The translations under genes and the position numbers were made by a program. Positions 54,740-64,000 of a DNA stretch of 64,000 bases are shown here, piece after piece. Position 1 is the first letter of the stretch. Every line of letters starts with the position of its first letter. The notes under the pieces are model-generated. The model ran no database searches. It was not told the origin of the DNA and worked only from the letters and a program-made list of their open reading frames with translations. This stretch comes from Anastatus disparis (Eukaryota > Arthropoda > Insecta > Hymenoptera > Eupelmidae), in assembly GCA_017163975.1 (NCBI GenBank), contig JAFFSR010000315.1, forward strand, positions 806,001 to 870,000. Direction: 5' to 3'.

Positions 54740-56380
54740 TTAATCCCATTTCCTCTCATGTACATGGAAAGAAAGGCACAAATTATTTACAGTAGTTAGT
54801 ACCGCATATGTCAGACCAAAATTAATAGCCCTACAAATTAAACATTTTTCTCTATTATGAAATTGAACTTTTTTTTTCTCATTCCAATAGGAAAAATGCA
54901 TTTCGGACTCTTTGCATAGTCCCTCCATTAAAATGATAGGAAAAGTCTTCCTTCTGGAAATCGCTTTACGTTTTTTGTTCATAAATAGATACCAAAATCT
55001 GCGCCGGACGTAATGGAATGAATTTGATAAGTCAGTCTGAACTCGAGAAGATCTTACCAGATTTCTTGAAAATACTATGATAATCTTTGCAACCCATGCT
55101 AGCGCTCTTTCGCTCATTTTCATTCGAAAGGAAATGTCTTTACCATGGTGGGTCCTTTCCCCCGCATCTTCTTGTTTTGTTGATTCAATTGGAACGGATT
55201 TTTCCTTTTTGCATGGTGCGTCATTAGTTAATACCAATATTTGCACGTCTGTATGCATTTTCTCCAATTCCAATCGGAAAATATCTTGAATATTCTCATC
55301 GACAATTGATGTGGACTCCTGGCATGTTCTTTCTGAGAACCCAATCTTTCTATTTGGTATACAATCAACATGCTCGCTGGTCGTGGTTTCTCTGTCCCCC
55401 CAGCTCTTTAAAATTTTTTGGCATTTTGATGCATTGGGTTTCAAATTATCCAAGGCAACTCTTCTATGCTCTTGTGATTTTTTCTCTGCAGCTAATGCAG
55501 AAGCTGGCGCTACAAAACTGTGTTCTGTTACAATCAGTTCTTGTGCACCTTGTAGCCATTTCTGTCTCACAATTTTTGTACACTCTTCTTCTTGAAGAAT
55601 TTTTTGTTGAAGATTAACTCTTCGTATCTGACCCAGACGATGGATTTCCAACTTTGAAACCTCACCTTCTGATTTCCAGGCTTCTTGATCTAAATTCCTT
55701 AGATCGCCCGACAAAACGTGGGTATCTTCCACATTTCGCTTGGCCGTTAGCCTACTCGTTCGACTTTTCTCAAGAACTCGTTGGCTAATGGTTTCTAACT
55801 CTTTCAATGGTTCTTTTAATGGACATAATCTGTCTTTATCGACGATTAAATCCACATGGACTTCGCTTCCTTGACTAACTCGGTTTACGGGCCTTCGCGG
55901 GAATGCCACACGAATCCGATCCGTATTCCGTTTAGAGGTATTTACGTTGCTCTGGCTAACGGACACAATTCGTTGTCTCCGACTTTCTAATGCCTTACAT
56001 CTCTCCTCTAGATCCTGAAGAATTTGTAAGTTTTCTTCATTGTTTACGGTTGTGCATTGATTCCGAGGTTGTAATTCTCGAAGACGTCCAATAATTTGTT
56101 GTTGGAGTTCTTCGCTGACGACGATGTGTCGTTCTCTTGTACCTCGGGGTACTACATTCATTTCCCGTCTATTGAGCGAAATGTCGGGCAATGACCTTAT
56201 CCTTCTTCGTTGGATCTGAGGTATTGAGGGCGTGTTAGCTACCGGTTCGATCTGTCGACTCGCAGGGGTTACATTTCCTCGATCACTCCGATATCCGGTA
56301 CCTTGCGGAAAAGATTCGTTAAACGAATGCTTATAACGACCGCGACCACCACCACCACGTTTGTCTTTTCCTTGCATCAT
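54740..56380 (-). CDS. 546-aa protein of the non-autonomous LTR element
   Basis: Reverse-strand ORF from ATG 56380. The N-terminus is glycine/arginine-rich (GGGGRGRYKHSFNES). Residues about 85-145 include a charged helix (LQQQIIGRLRELQPRN, LEERCKALESRRQ). The middle is Glu/Lys/Arg-rich, with likely coiled coil. The C-terminal part (SFHYVRRRFWYLFMNK, CLICRAINFGLTYAV) is basic to hydrophobic. No protease, RT or integrase motif and no zinc knuckle is recognised. Its place behind the 5' LTR and a 760-bp leader suggests a gag-like protein. The C-terminal end overlaps a duplicate of the LTR/polypurine junction (54897-54945), so that portion may be sequence that became coding secondarily. Confidence 0.6.
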   Translation of the reverse strand: MMQGKDKRGGGGRGRYKHSFNESFPQGTGYRSDRGNVTPASRQIEPVANTPSIPQIQRRRIRSLPDISLNRREMNVVPRGTRERHIVVSEELQQQIIGRLRELQPRNQCTTVNNEENLQILQDLEERCKALESRRQRIVSVSQSNVNTSKRNTDRIRVAFPRRPVNRVSQGSEVHVDLIVDKDRLCPLKEPLKELETISQRVLEKSRTSRLTAKRNVEDTHVLSGDLRNLDQEAWKSEGEVSKLEIHRLGQIRRVNLQQKILQEEECTKIVRQKWLQGAQELIVTEHSFVAPASALAAEKKSQEHRRVALDNLKPNASKCQKILKSWGDRETTTSEHVDCIPNRKIGFSERTCQESTSIVDENIQDIFRLELEKMHTDVQILVLTNDAPCKKEKSVPIESTKQEDAGERTHHGKDISFRMKMSERALAWVAKIIIVFSRNLVRSSRVQTDLSNSFHYVRRRFWYLFMNKKRKAISRRKTFPIILMEGLCKESEMHFSYWNEKKKVQFHNREKCLICRAINFGLTYAVLTTVNNLCLSFHVHERKWD

Positions 56381-57139
56381 GTTAGTAATTTTTTACCTTA
56401 GATCACGAATAAACGTTATTCCGATCTTAGAATAAAATTACGGATTGACGAATTGTTAAATCTATTTAATTACAACATGTAACGACCGGTTTTAGTACAC
56501 AAAGCGGCAAAATTTATTTAGGTACGACCAGTCTTATAGAGAAATTAGAGAAAACTGTTTGTATTTAACCTCGATTATCGCGCCGAACTCAACGATTTTC
56601 TCTTGATTTTCTTTGAAAACGTTTATTCTTCGCGCGAGAAATTCTTTTACGCCGTCGTAGTCCTCGACTTTTCTTCGAACGGTTGGTACGATTCGCCTAG
56701 GAATTTTGACCGACTTGCGACTTTCAAGAATTTCGAATTTAGGTCTCCCAATTGTTCCTCAATTTTACTTCACGTGTGCGCTAAATCTCGACTTAATTAC
56801 CTCGAAATTTCGTTTTTACGCGTCGACAACCTGGTTTAATTATCCTAATTTTTTACTAATTCTTTCTTCGTATACTTTAAATCTATCACGATTCCGTTCG
56901 TACTTTCGGTACGTGCTAACGGACTCGTCAATGAACTTTTCAACGAACTTTCTTCTCATCTGTAACGTATAGAGACAGATTTTTGTTTTTTAACTCGCGT
57001 TATTGAACTCAACTTTTTATTTTATTTATTGATTGCTTCGAGATACATTTACTTAAAAATCGAGAATGGTTATTACATTGTGTTTATTTCATTCCCACAG
57101 TCAATTTGTTATTGTGGGTCCCACCAGGGGTACCATTTA
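56381..57139 (-). other. Leader of the LTR element
   Basis: Reverse-strand 5' untranslated region between the primer-binding site and the ATG at 56380. It contains scattered short frames but no recognised gene. Confidence 0.5.
57118..57135 (-). other. Primer-binding site of the LTR element
   Basis: Reverse strand tggtacccctggtgggac, four bases inside the 5' LTR end. It begins TGG as required for tRNA priming. The tRNA was not identified. Confidence 0.65.
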
Positions 57140-57245
57140 TGTAACGTCAAAATGTTTAGAATTTAATAGCAAGATTGGCAAACTTGAAATTCATAGTTAA
57201 TTTTCGTGTTATTACTCGATCTTACCTTATTACTTTTTTTCTAGA

Positions 57246-57277
<32 letters not shown>

Positions 57278-59457
57278 AACGATTATTCTTTAAACAATAA
57301 ATTTTAAGTAAGCAGCAAAAGAATGAGACCAATCTTGCCTTCTTCTGGTAAAGTTAGTATACTCGCCGACTTTACCACTCAGCAATATCCGTTGGGTTCG
57401 TTTTTGAAGTTACATAAAATTTCTTTTGATAACTTTATATTTTTGACAGCACATATTAGCATGCAACATAACATTTAATTTAAGAGCCACATAAAATTGA
57501 CATAAGGCGGTGTGTGAAATAAACAACACTAGATTTTATTTTGAGATGGTCATGTATATGACGTCTTTTGAAAAATGGTTCTCATTTATTTTTATTTTAA
57601 TACATAATTCGTCGTTTTATATGTGTATCTATCAATCAATCTAACAAAAAATTTCTATTACTGATTTGTTATATAAAAATTTTATCACTTGAAACTTTAA
57701 CTCAAAGATCTAAACAAAAAAATCTCAAATAAAATATTAAAACTGAATAAAAAAAAGATGAATAAAGCTTTAAAATGAAAGAAAAAATAGAAAAAAACTA
57801 ATATCTTTTAATTGTATTTAAGAAGGAAACAACCATTCTCGATTCTTCTTGGCTTTTTTTATTAAATAGCTATATCGATAAATCCCAATATAAATAGGTC
57901 GTGCATATAATGTGGTTCTGAGGACATAACCTGTAACAAACAAGATAGCCTTAATCCCTGGTGTACGATAACCTGTGCATCACCAGGCATAAAATGCTCG
58001 TGGTGTCCACTGGATAAGGGCAGCTTTTCAGCACCCTTTTACATCCACCACCATCAGGCTTTTGTGCAATGCGCAGCGGTTCTATGAAATCATAGAACTA
58101 CCACTCGGGGCTTTTCGGCCGAAGGCCTAGTCTTTCCCCTTTTTAGTACAAAATAAATATATCTTTGTTAAATAGATTGGTTAGTACACACTCATACACT
58201 GTGTCAACACTGATTCTATTTTATTTTTGTTTTTTATTAATTAATTCAAATAATCCTGCAAAAAAGACACTTTATACGCAGGATTACTTATTGGATATAA
58301 TAAAAAAAAATTATATGAATTCAATTTTCGTCACGAAAAAAAATCATAAAAAAAAGAATCTTAATTATTCTCTTAATATTTTAGCCCTTGCTCAAATCTG
58401 AACGATTGAAAGAACAAGGTAAGAAAGTGAAGAACTTTGTTTTGAAAAACTAAGACATAAAATGATGTCTATTTCTTACTCTATCACAGAAAAAGAACTA
58501 AGTTCGAATCTATTAATGTTAATACTTGAAGCGGTCCGAGAAAGCAATATCCCGAGATCCTCGCGCTCCGTGAGCCCGAGCTTACTGATCCCCTCTTCTT
58601 CGGTTAGTTATCTAGATGATTTGATTCATCTGGGCTGTCATGTAGATAGGCGCAGAGACCTCTTTGCATCTATTCCCAGCGTATCTAAATACCCCCATCT
58701 ATATACTATACTAGATAATAACTACTATGAAACCTTTTTTTTTATGTCAAGTGATTCAAAAAGAATGTATTATCTTGTAAAAAAAATTTACATCATGTAA
58801 TTATCTTGTTTTACTACTAAAATTTATTATTTAAGTTAATTAACCATGTTTCAGAGTCTTTCAAGTAGTTAGATATTCTGAAAGCCCCGTTTACACTAAA
58901 TATTAAAAATTAGTTTAAATTGTATAATTGTTTATAATAATTACTACATAAATTAATTAATTTGAGTTCTTAAAATTCTCTCATAATCATAAATAATGCT
59001 CATATTGAATAATTTCTTTAATAACCCCTTTTTTATTAAGTTATACGGTCAAAAAAAAATTGATTGAATTAAGTGTAATGTTGTATCAACGCGTTAGCAT
59101 CGCGTCTCTTTGCCTCTCTCTCTTACCCATTATGAAAGACAAGGAGAGCTGCGTTTCACACTTGGCCCCTCGGCGAATGAGATTCGAACACACGGACCGA
59201 GCCAACGGCGGGCTTTTCGTTTAAATTTGAATTATTGTTACAATTAAAGAATTTAATATTTTATTGAAAATCTTTTTATGGGAAATTCCGTTATCTATTT
59301 TTCAATGCTTTTTTATAAAAAATAAATTTTTCTAATTACTATATATATTTTTTTTTTTCAAAAAAATATATTAATATCGTTCTACATTACCGACCGAATC
59401 TAATGAAAAATTTTTCTATTCATTTTAATAATTCATATGCAATTCGGACTTGTTGCA
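57140..59457 (-). repeat. 5' LTR (reverse-strand element), intact copy
   Basis: 2,318 bp, limits tgtaacgtc at 57140 and ttgca at 59457 on the + strand. It contains the uninterrupted TA microsatellite into which the 10-kb transposon inserted in the other LTR. A frame of about 100 codons at 58462-58800 has a shorter relative at 53667-53849 in the other LTR, with no recognised domain. Confidence 0.9.
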
Positions 59458-59461
59458 TACT

Positions 59462-59999
59462 GCACTTTTTTGTGTGCGCTGTAATAATTTTTGGTGTGAG
59501 TGAGACGAATTAGCTTTATTCTTTTTGTATTTAAAATCAAGTCTCAAGTAATGCGAGTGCCAAAGTGCTAAGCAAAACAGCATAATTTATTAGCTTTATT
59601 TGTGCGACGTGTGTGTCAGGCGATTGCGTATTTTCCCTTCGTGCTTTTCTAATTCTTTTTTCTGTGTGCTCGTGCCTTTTCAGGTTTTAGTTTTGTTAAT
59701 ATCTGCTTTTCGTCATGCCAATAGTTATTTAATTAGTGCAAGCGGCGTCGCGTACGCTATACGCGGCTGGCGTCCATTTTAATCGAGCGTACGATCACTG
59801 TACAAATTTTTGAAATAAAGCTTCCTTTTTTGTTACTGATTTAACAGAAGTGCCTTATATTTTCGACATCGCAAAAAATGTAACCCTTTAAACTATGTTA
59901 TTTTATGATAAAAAAACTTATTTTTATAGCAAAATGAGACTATTACGAGGCTTCCTTAAAATGTATGTATGGATGTATGTGTGTGAGAAATCAAATTAA
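59462..59999. other. Flank right of the LTR element, no gene
   Basis: Contiguous with 42239 before the LTR element inserted. No coding recognised. Confidence 0.45.
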
Positions 60000-60560
60000 T
60001 GAATTTTCTCGACGAGTTTTTATCCGATCTAAATACTTTGAACGGGGAATCATTTTAAATATTAACACAAGTAAATGTTCCTATTTAAAAAAAAATCGTT
60101 GGAAGCGTTTTTAAAAAGGCGCCTTTTAAATGGTCAAAAAAATGGATTTTTGGTAATAACTTGAAAAATACGATTTCTTTTTAAAAAGTATATAAAATAA
60201 AAGTTATAGAATATGAAAAAATTAATTTTTTTTATATCATACATTTTTCTCTAAAGTTAATATTTTTCAAATCGTTCATGAAAAATGTTGAAATTGTAGG
60301 CTTTTTAATGATAATTTGATAAATATTATTTTTAAAAAAATATATATGACATTAAAAAGATGTATCTTATTTTTTTCTATAAATTTTATTTCATATACTT
60401 TTTTTCAAAATTCGTTTTTTTCAAGTTATTACCAAAAAATCATTTCCTCAACCTCTAAAGGGATAACTGTTTTAAAACCGCTCGAACGATTTTTTTTAAA
60501 CTGCCTACATTTATTTGTATTATTGTTTTAAATCATCCCCTGTCGGAATGATTCAGATTA
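60000..60560. repeat. Diverged fold-back of ~560 bp
   Basis: tttttggtaataacttgaaa (about 60151) faces tttcaagttattaccaaaaa (about 60420). Outer phrases aaaaaaaaatcgttgg (60090) and cgaacgatttttttta (60482) also pair. Non-coding. Confidence 0.65.
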
Positions 60561-61251
60561 AATAAAAACTTTATATAAAACTTTACTTTTAAGTTATTGA
60601 ACTATAAAATAATTTTTTTTTCTTATAACTTTTGATAGATTATCCTATCCAAAACTTTAAAAAGTATAAATTAATGAAAATATGTCTTTTTCACAGAGCA
60701 TAAATTTCTTCGAAATCAATCAACTTGATTCACAAGAAAAATTTAAATAATTATAAATTTGATTTTTCAAATAAATACAATAAATTCAAACCTCCTGTTG
60801 AAAGTTGCTGTAAAAATTACAATGAAAAAAAGAAATAAGATTAACTTTTAATGCTTTTGCATTTGTAAATGATTTGTTTTAATATTCTTTAAATATCAAA
60901 TAGCGAGTGCAAAGCGCGAGCGTTTTCGATCGTGCCATATATGCAAGAAGTGAAGCTTTTTGCATACCTTGCATCGCGAAGCGAAGCTCTGAAAGGACCG
61001 AGGTGCAAGCCACAGCGGCCCAAAGGGCCGCTGTAGCGAGCGTGTTAGGAAAATAATTTAATAGTTTTTTCAAAGATCACGTGAACGGCATGATCTAAAA
61101 TTCATCAAGACTTCAAAAATTTTACTTCTTTTTATACTATTTATGCAAAAAACCGTGATTTTTCGTAAGAAATTTGATACTTTTTAAAAAATTTTGAAGG
61201 TGCCGTTCAATGTAGCTTTGCGAAAAAGTGAAGTATATTTCTTAGATTCAA
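60561..61251. other. AT-rich DNA with a GC-rich island at 60898-61050
   Basis: The island has short repeats such as agcgag, gcgaagcgaagct and an inverted gcggccc/gggccgc. No gene recognised. Confidence 0.4.
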
Positions 61252-61331
61252 AACGGACAACTTAAAGCCAAATACAGTTACGTGCGTTTTAATGTAACAG
61301 AATAGTAATTATTTAAAAATTGCTTAAAAAA
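61252..61331 (-). repeat. Dispersed repeat, inverted copy of 41790-41868
   Basis: Reverse complement shares attactattctgttacatta and adjoining sequence with 41790-41868. See that entry. Confidence 0.7.
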
Positions 61332-62549
61332 AGTCACATGCAAAGTTATATGTTTGGCCTATGTACCCGTTTGTCTACTTGTGACATCGATAATTTTAGT
61401 GCCGTGTCTCGTGTTTCCAAAGTAAAAGTTATTAAATTAAGTTATTAATACAGTGAATACATGCCTTACAAACGCGAGTTTTCATTCGTCTTTGTAAGTG
61501 TTTCAAAAATTAATAAAAGTAAATTCTTAGTTTAACTATTAATATCGAACAGGCACTTGAGGCTAAGAATTAAAACCTATCTCATTCTCACATCCTTTTT
61601 TTCTTTCCTTGAGCATATGACCCTGGAGCGGTTAGGCAAGGCGTCCTTTACCGTCTACGGGTTAGCTCTTTTCTTACACTACATGAACACAACAAATTAA
61701 TAATAAAAACTACACAAACATAATAAATAGGCATGTGGTTGTGGCCGTGCAATAAACGTTTGTAATTTAAAGAAACAATATTTGATGACGTGACGGCTTC
61801 ACCGCACGGTTCAATCTTATTAGAAATTTTGACAATTTCACGTTAGCATAATAATAATGAAATCAATCATATCATATTTCTCAATTAAACTTTATTTATC
61901 GAATGAAAAGAGGCACAACGTATCGTTCTCTTAATTAATAGAGAAACGGCGTTTCTACTCTCACAGTAAACATAACAAGTGAATGCTTGGTTTTTCCTTA
62001 ATAAAAACCAAGTATCACGTAGCTATTACAAATAATTGAGGTAGAGTAAAATCAACAAATATTACCTATAACATTTTGATCATAACTTTTAGTAAGGATT
62101 TACTTAAATTATTATGTATTGAGTAAACGTTTTAAATACGCGTGAGTTTGTCAAAATAAAACTAAGCTTGCGATAGCAGCAGCTCACAATACATGTTTTT
62201 AATTAATTAACAATAAGTAAACTTAAAGTAGAGAAAGCAAGCTTTAATTTACTGTTTACATAATTAGGAAATAACATTTAGAAGGAAAGTTATGCTTGCC
62301 GAAAGTTTAACAAAACGAGAGTACTAGAAATCACTTTTCTTAACTATTTATATGATTAATTGATGCTAAACTATAAATAAACCTAACTTTGCTTCACCTT
62401 AATAATTTTATAAAATATTTATAAGTCCAAAAATAATAATATAAAATTCCTAATATTATTAAATTTAATTATTATTATTTAATTTTATTATCATTATTTT
62501 TTTATTATTATTTAATAATATTAATAAATTCATGCATTTTACTCATGGG
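61332..62549. other. AT-rich DNA, no gene seen
   Basis: No coding frame with recognisable domain and no strong repeat noted. Confidence 0.45.
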
Positions 62550-62599
62550 GAGACACAAGTTAAACTGTGTTTTTCAACAAAAAATCATGGTTTTTATTT

Positions 62600-62848
62600 T
62601 TCATTTTTGATCCATTGCACCTACAACGTAATCCATGCATTGTTCAAAATCATTTGAAGAATGTATTAAAGAATTTACTGCTGAAAATATTAAAATACAT
62701 GGGTCAAGCTCAATTTTAAATACTGCTCGATTTAGTGGTAAATAAGTCAACAATCTAAGCTTTTGGAGCGTTTTCAAATTTGTTCTGCAATATTATGAGC
62801 AGTTGCTGTTTCACTGCCATAGAGAATAGTAATATTGGGCTTCGTCAT
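62600..62848 (-). pseudogene. NDOR1-like flavodoxin fragment, N-terminal
   Basis: From ATG 62848 on the reverse strand the frame encodes MTKPNITILYGSETATAHNI, the flavin-phosphate-binding loop at the start of the flavodoxin domain of NADPH-dependent diflavin oxidoreductase 1. A TGA at 62774-62776 follows after 24 codons. Another frame continues as LPLNRAVFKIELDP and FEQCMDYVVGAMDQK, unassigned. The real gene works in cytosolic Fe-S cluster assembly; this piece cannot. Confidence 0.55.
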
Positions 62849-62903
62849 CTTTGTAAAGTCAAGTTTGAACTTGTTAATTATCAAAAAGATTAAATTAATA
62901 GTC

Positions 62904-63300
62904 CATTACGTAACGGGTATGGAAAGGCCTTATTTACGAAACGAGAAGTTTACGGCTTGAGCCGAAGGTGAAGGTCGTAACGAGTTTCGTAAAAAAAGCC
63001 TTTCCATATTAGTTGCGTAGTGTATTTTTTGCCATGAGAGCCAAAGAAGAGCAACGAAGTTGCGATTTTAGGGTTAGAATGGCGAAATAGTATATTTCGG
63101 TACTAGTGCGATAAAGTGATTTTGTACTCGTGTGGCGGTTTGCGCCCGAGCGAAGCAAGGGTGAAAAGGTCACACGAGTAAGAAATCACTTTCTCGCACG
63201 AGTATCGAACACTATTTTTTGACACGACGTGTGAGAAGCTCCATTTTCGCACGTGTCACTTGGTACAGCGTGCGTGAAATCGAGCTTCTCGCACGGAGTG
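62904..63300. repeat. Cluster of three GC-rich hairpins
   Basis: Hairpin 1: tatggaaaggccttatttac (62919) with gcctttccatatt (62998). Hairpin 2: tgcgataaagtgatt (63107) with aatcactttctcgca (63184). Hairpin 3: cgacgtgtgagaagctc (63225) with gagcttctcgcac (63281). The style (motifs like gagcgaagcaagggtg) resembles 20.2-20.7 kb and 60.9 kb. No coding. Confidence 0.75.
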
Positions 63301-63691
63301 TAAAAAAAATAATTTTTGTATGATGTGCATAGGCAGTGTATTACAAGAATACTTCTTAGCGCTTACATCCAATCAGCATATAAGGGTACGATATAACACT
63401 CCAAATGTACAACTTTATGCCTATTTAAGGCTCTCCATGCAGTGTTGTCTCTTGAGGAGAATGCTATTTATTTTATCAGTCTTACATCTTGAAAATGATC
63501 AATTGTAGTTGACGTAATATTTTATAAAACTGAACCAATGAATTTATTATTTTTTTGAATTTCATACAAGTAAATATTTTTTTTTATCACTGATTAATGT
63601 TGCATTATGAACACTGATATTATTAAATCTTGCAACTATTTTATGTTCTCTGAGAACACTTTGATTTGATAAATGAAATGTTTAGCATATC

Positions 63692-64000
63692 TAGTTAAAT
63701 ACATCTTCTAGCCAGGAACTAAAGACAGCATCCATTCGTAAATCATGTTGATCATCAGCCAAACCAATTAGAAGTAATTAAGTAACACCAAGTTGTATGA
63801 ATCGCTTATCAACTACTTTAGGAGGAATTTCCACAAATTTTTCATATTTATAGGTTTATCTCCTTGACTAGAAGTAGCGACTACAAAAATCATGACTTTT
63901 TCATTAATTAATTGTTCTTGGTTATAATCATTCATTGCATCCACACTACTTTTCAAGCCAAATCTAGAATATAAAATGCACTTATCAAAAAAAATTTTTT
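63692..64000 (-). pseudogene. NDOR1-like flavodoxin fragment, middle and end
   Basis: On the reverse strand the frame from the window edge encodes NDYNQEQLINEKVMIFVVAT, SSQGDKP and NMKNLWKFLLK, then TAG. A further piece in another frame gives KRFIQLGVT, TAA, and GLADDQHDLRMDAVFSSWLE. These follow the order of the flavodoxin domain of NDOR1 (QGD loop, then the DDQHDL segment), but the LGDSSY region between them is deleted. The fragment continues beyond the window. Confidence 0.7.

Larger units (their letters stand above)
42240..59457 (-). mobile_element. Non-autonomous LTR retrotransposon (LARD-like), hosting a nested transposon
   Basis: Left LTR 42240-42365 plus 52386-54553 and right LTR 57140-59457 are direct repeats (about 2.3 kb). 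The target duplication is tact at 42236-42239 and 59458-59461. Primer-binding site, ORF and polypurine tract all point to the reverse strand, so the right LTR is the 5' LTR. The internal region is only 2.6 kb and lacks protease, RT and integrase, so the element depends on a helper. A 10-kb DNA transposon sits in the left LTR. Intact LTR ends and high LTR similarity suggest a fairly recent insertion; exact divergence was not computed. Confidence 0.88.

Overview
This window looks like AT-rich, non-coding insect DNA that serves as a graveyard and nursery for transposable elements. The organism is inferred only from the element types: a CR1-like LINE with a PHD finger, an insect-type Ty3/Gypsy, tRNA-derived SINEs, a Polinton and many fold-back elements. 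A hymenopteran such as a parasitoid wasp is plausible but not proven. I see no intact host gene. The only recognisable host-type coding remains are flavodoxin-domain fragments resembling NDOR1 at the right edge.

Layout. 1-3.9 kb: a 3'-truncated CR1-like LINE, ORF1 intact and ORF2 broken, ending at a fold-back repeat (3.90-4.15 kb). 4.15-6.8 kb: no gene. 6.8-11.4 kb: the left part of a Ty3/Gypsy element (LTR promoter, primer binding site, coiled-coil ORF, broken gag, protease and partial RT). 11.4-14.1 kb: AT- and C-rich repeats, an antisense Helitron scrap and a fold-back. 14.2-17.2 kb: a decayed Helitron, with a separate small ORF at 17.4-17.8 kb. 17.8-22.4 kb: microsatellites, hairpins and two tRNA-derived SINEs.

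22.44-39.995 kb: a 17.6-kb Polinton/Maverick bounded by inverted terminal repeats. It carries an acidic/zinc-finger gene, a two-exon gene, protein-primed DNA polymerase B, a 71-aa gene resembling PPP1R15 (the eIF2alpha phosphatase-targeting family), packaging ATPase, small conserved proteins, a PLA2-like protein, integrase with chromodomain, penton, a pX-like core protein, hexon, adenain-type protease and a late TATA-driven gene. Polymerase, ATPase, integrase and pX-like genes hold in-frame stops. Hexon, penton and protease are open.

40-42.2 kb: two MITEs and miscellaneous repeats. 42.240-59.457 kb: a minus-strand LTR retrotransposon with a 4-bp target duplication, about 2.3-kb LTRs, one 546-aa ORF and no reverse transcriptase. 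Its left LTR is split at a TA microsatellite by a 10,020-bp DNA transposon (42366-52385) with about 1.08-kb terminal inverted repeats. That element carries a four-exon transposase-like gene that reads through in frame (839 aa). A 2.3-kb inverted-repeat element sits in its first intron and an 830-bp fold-back sits near its left end. 59.5-64 kb: fold-backs, a cluster of three hairpins and the NDOR1-like fragments.

The points I consider most worth following are the PPP1R15-like gene inside the Polinton, the apparently intact 10-kb transposon of unassigned superfamily, and the contrast between open capsid genes and broken replication/integration genes in the Polinton.
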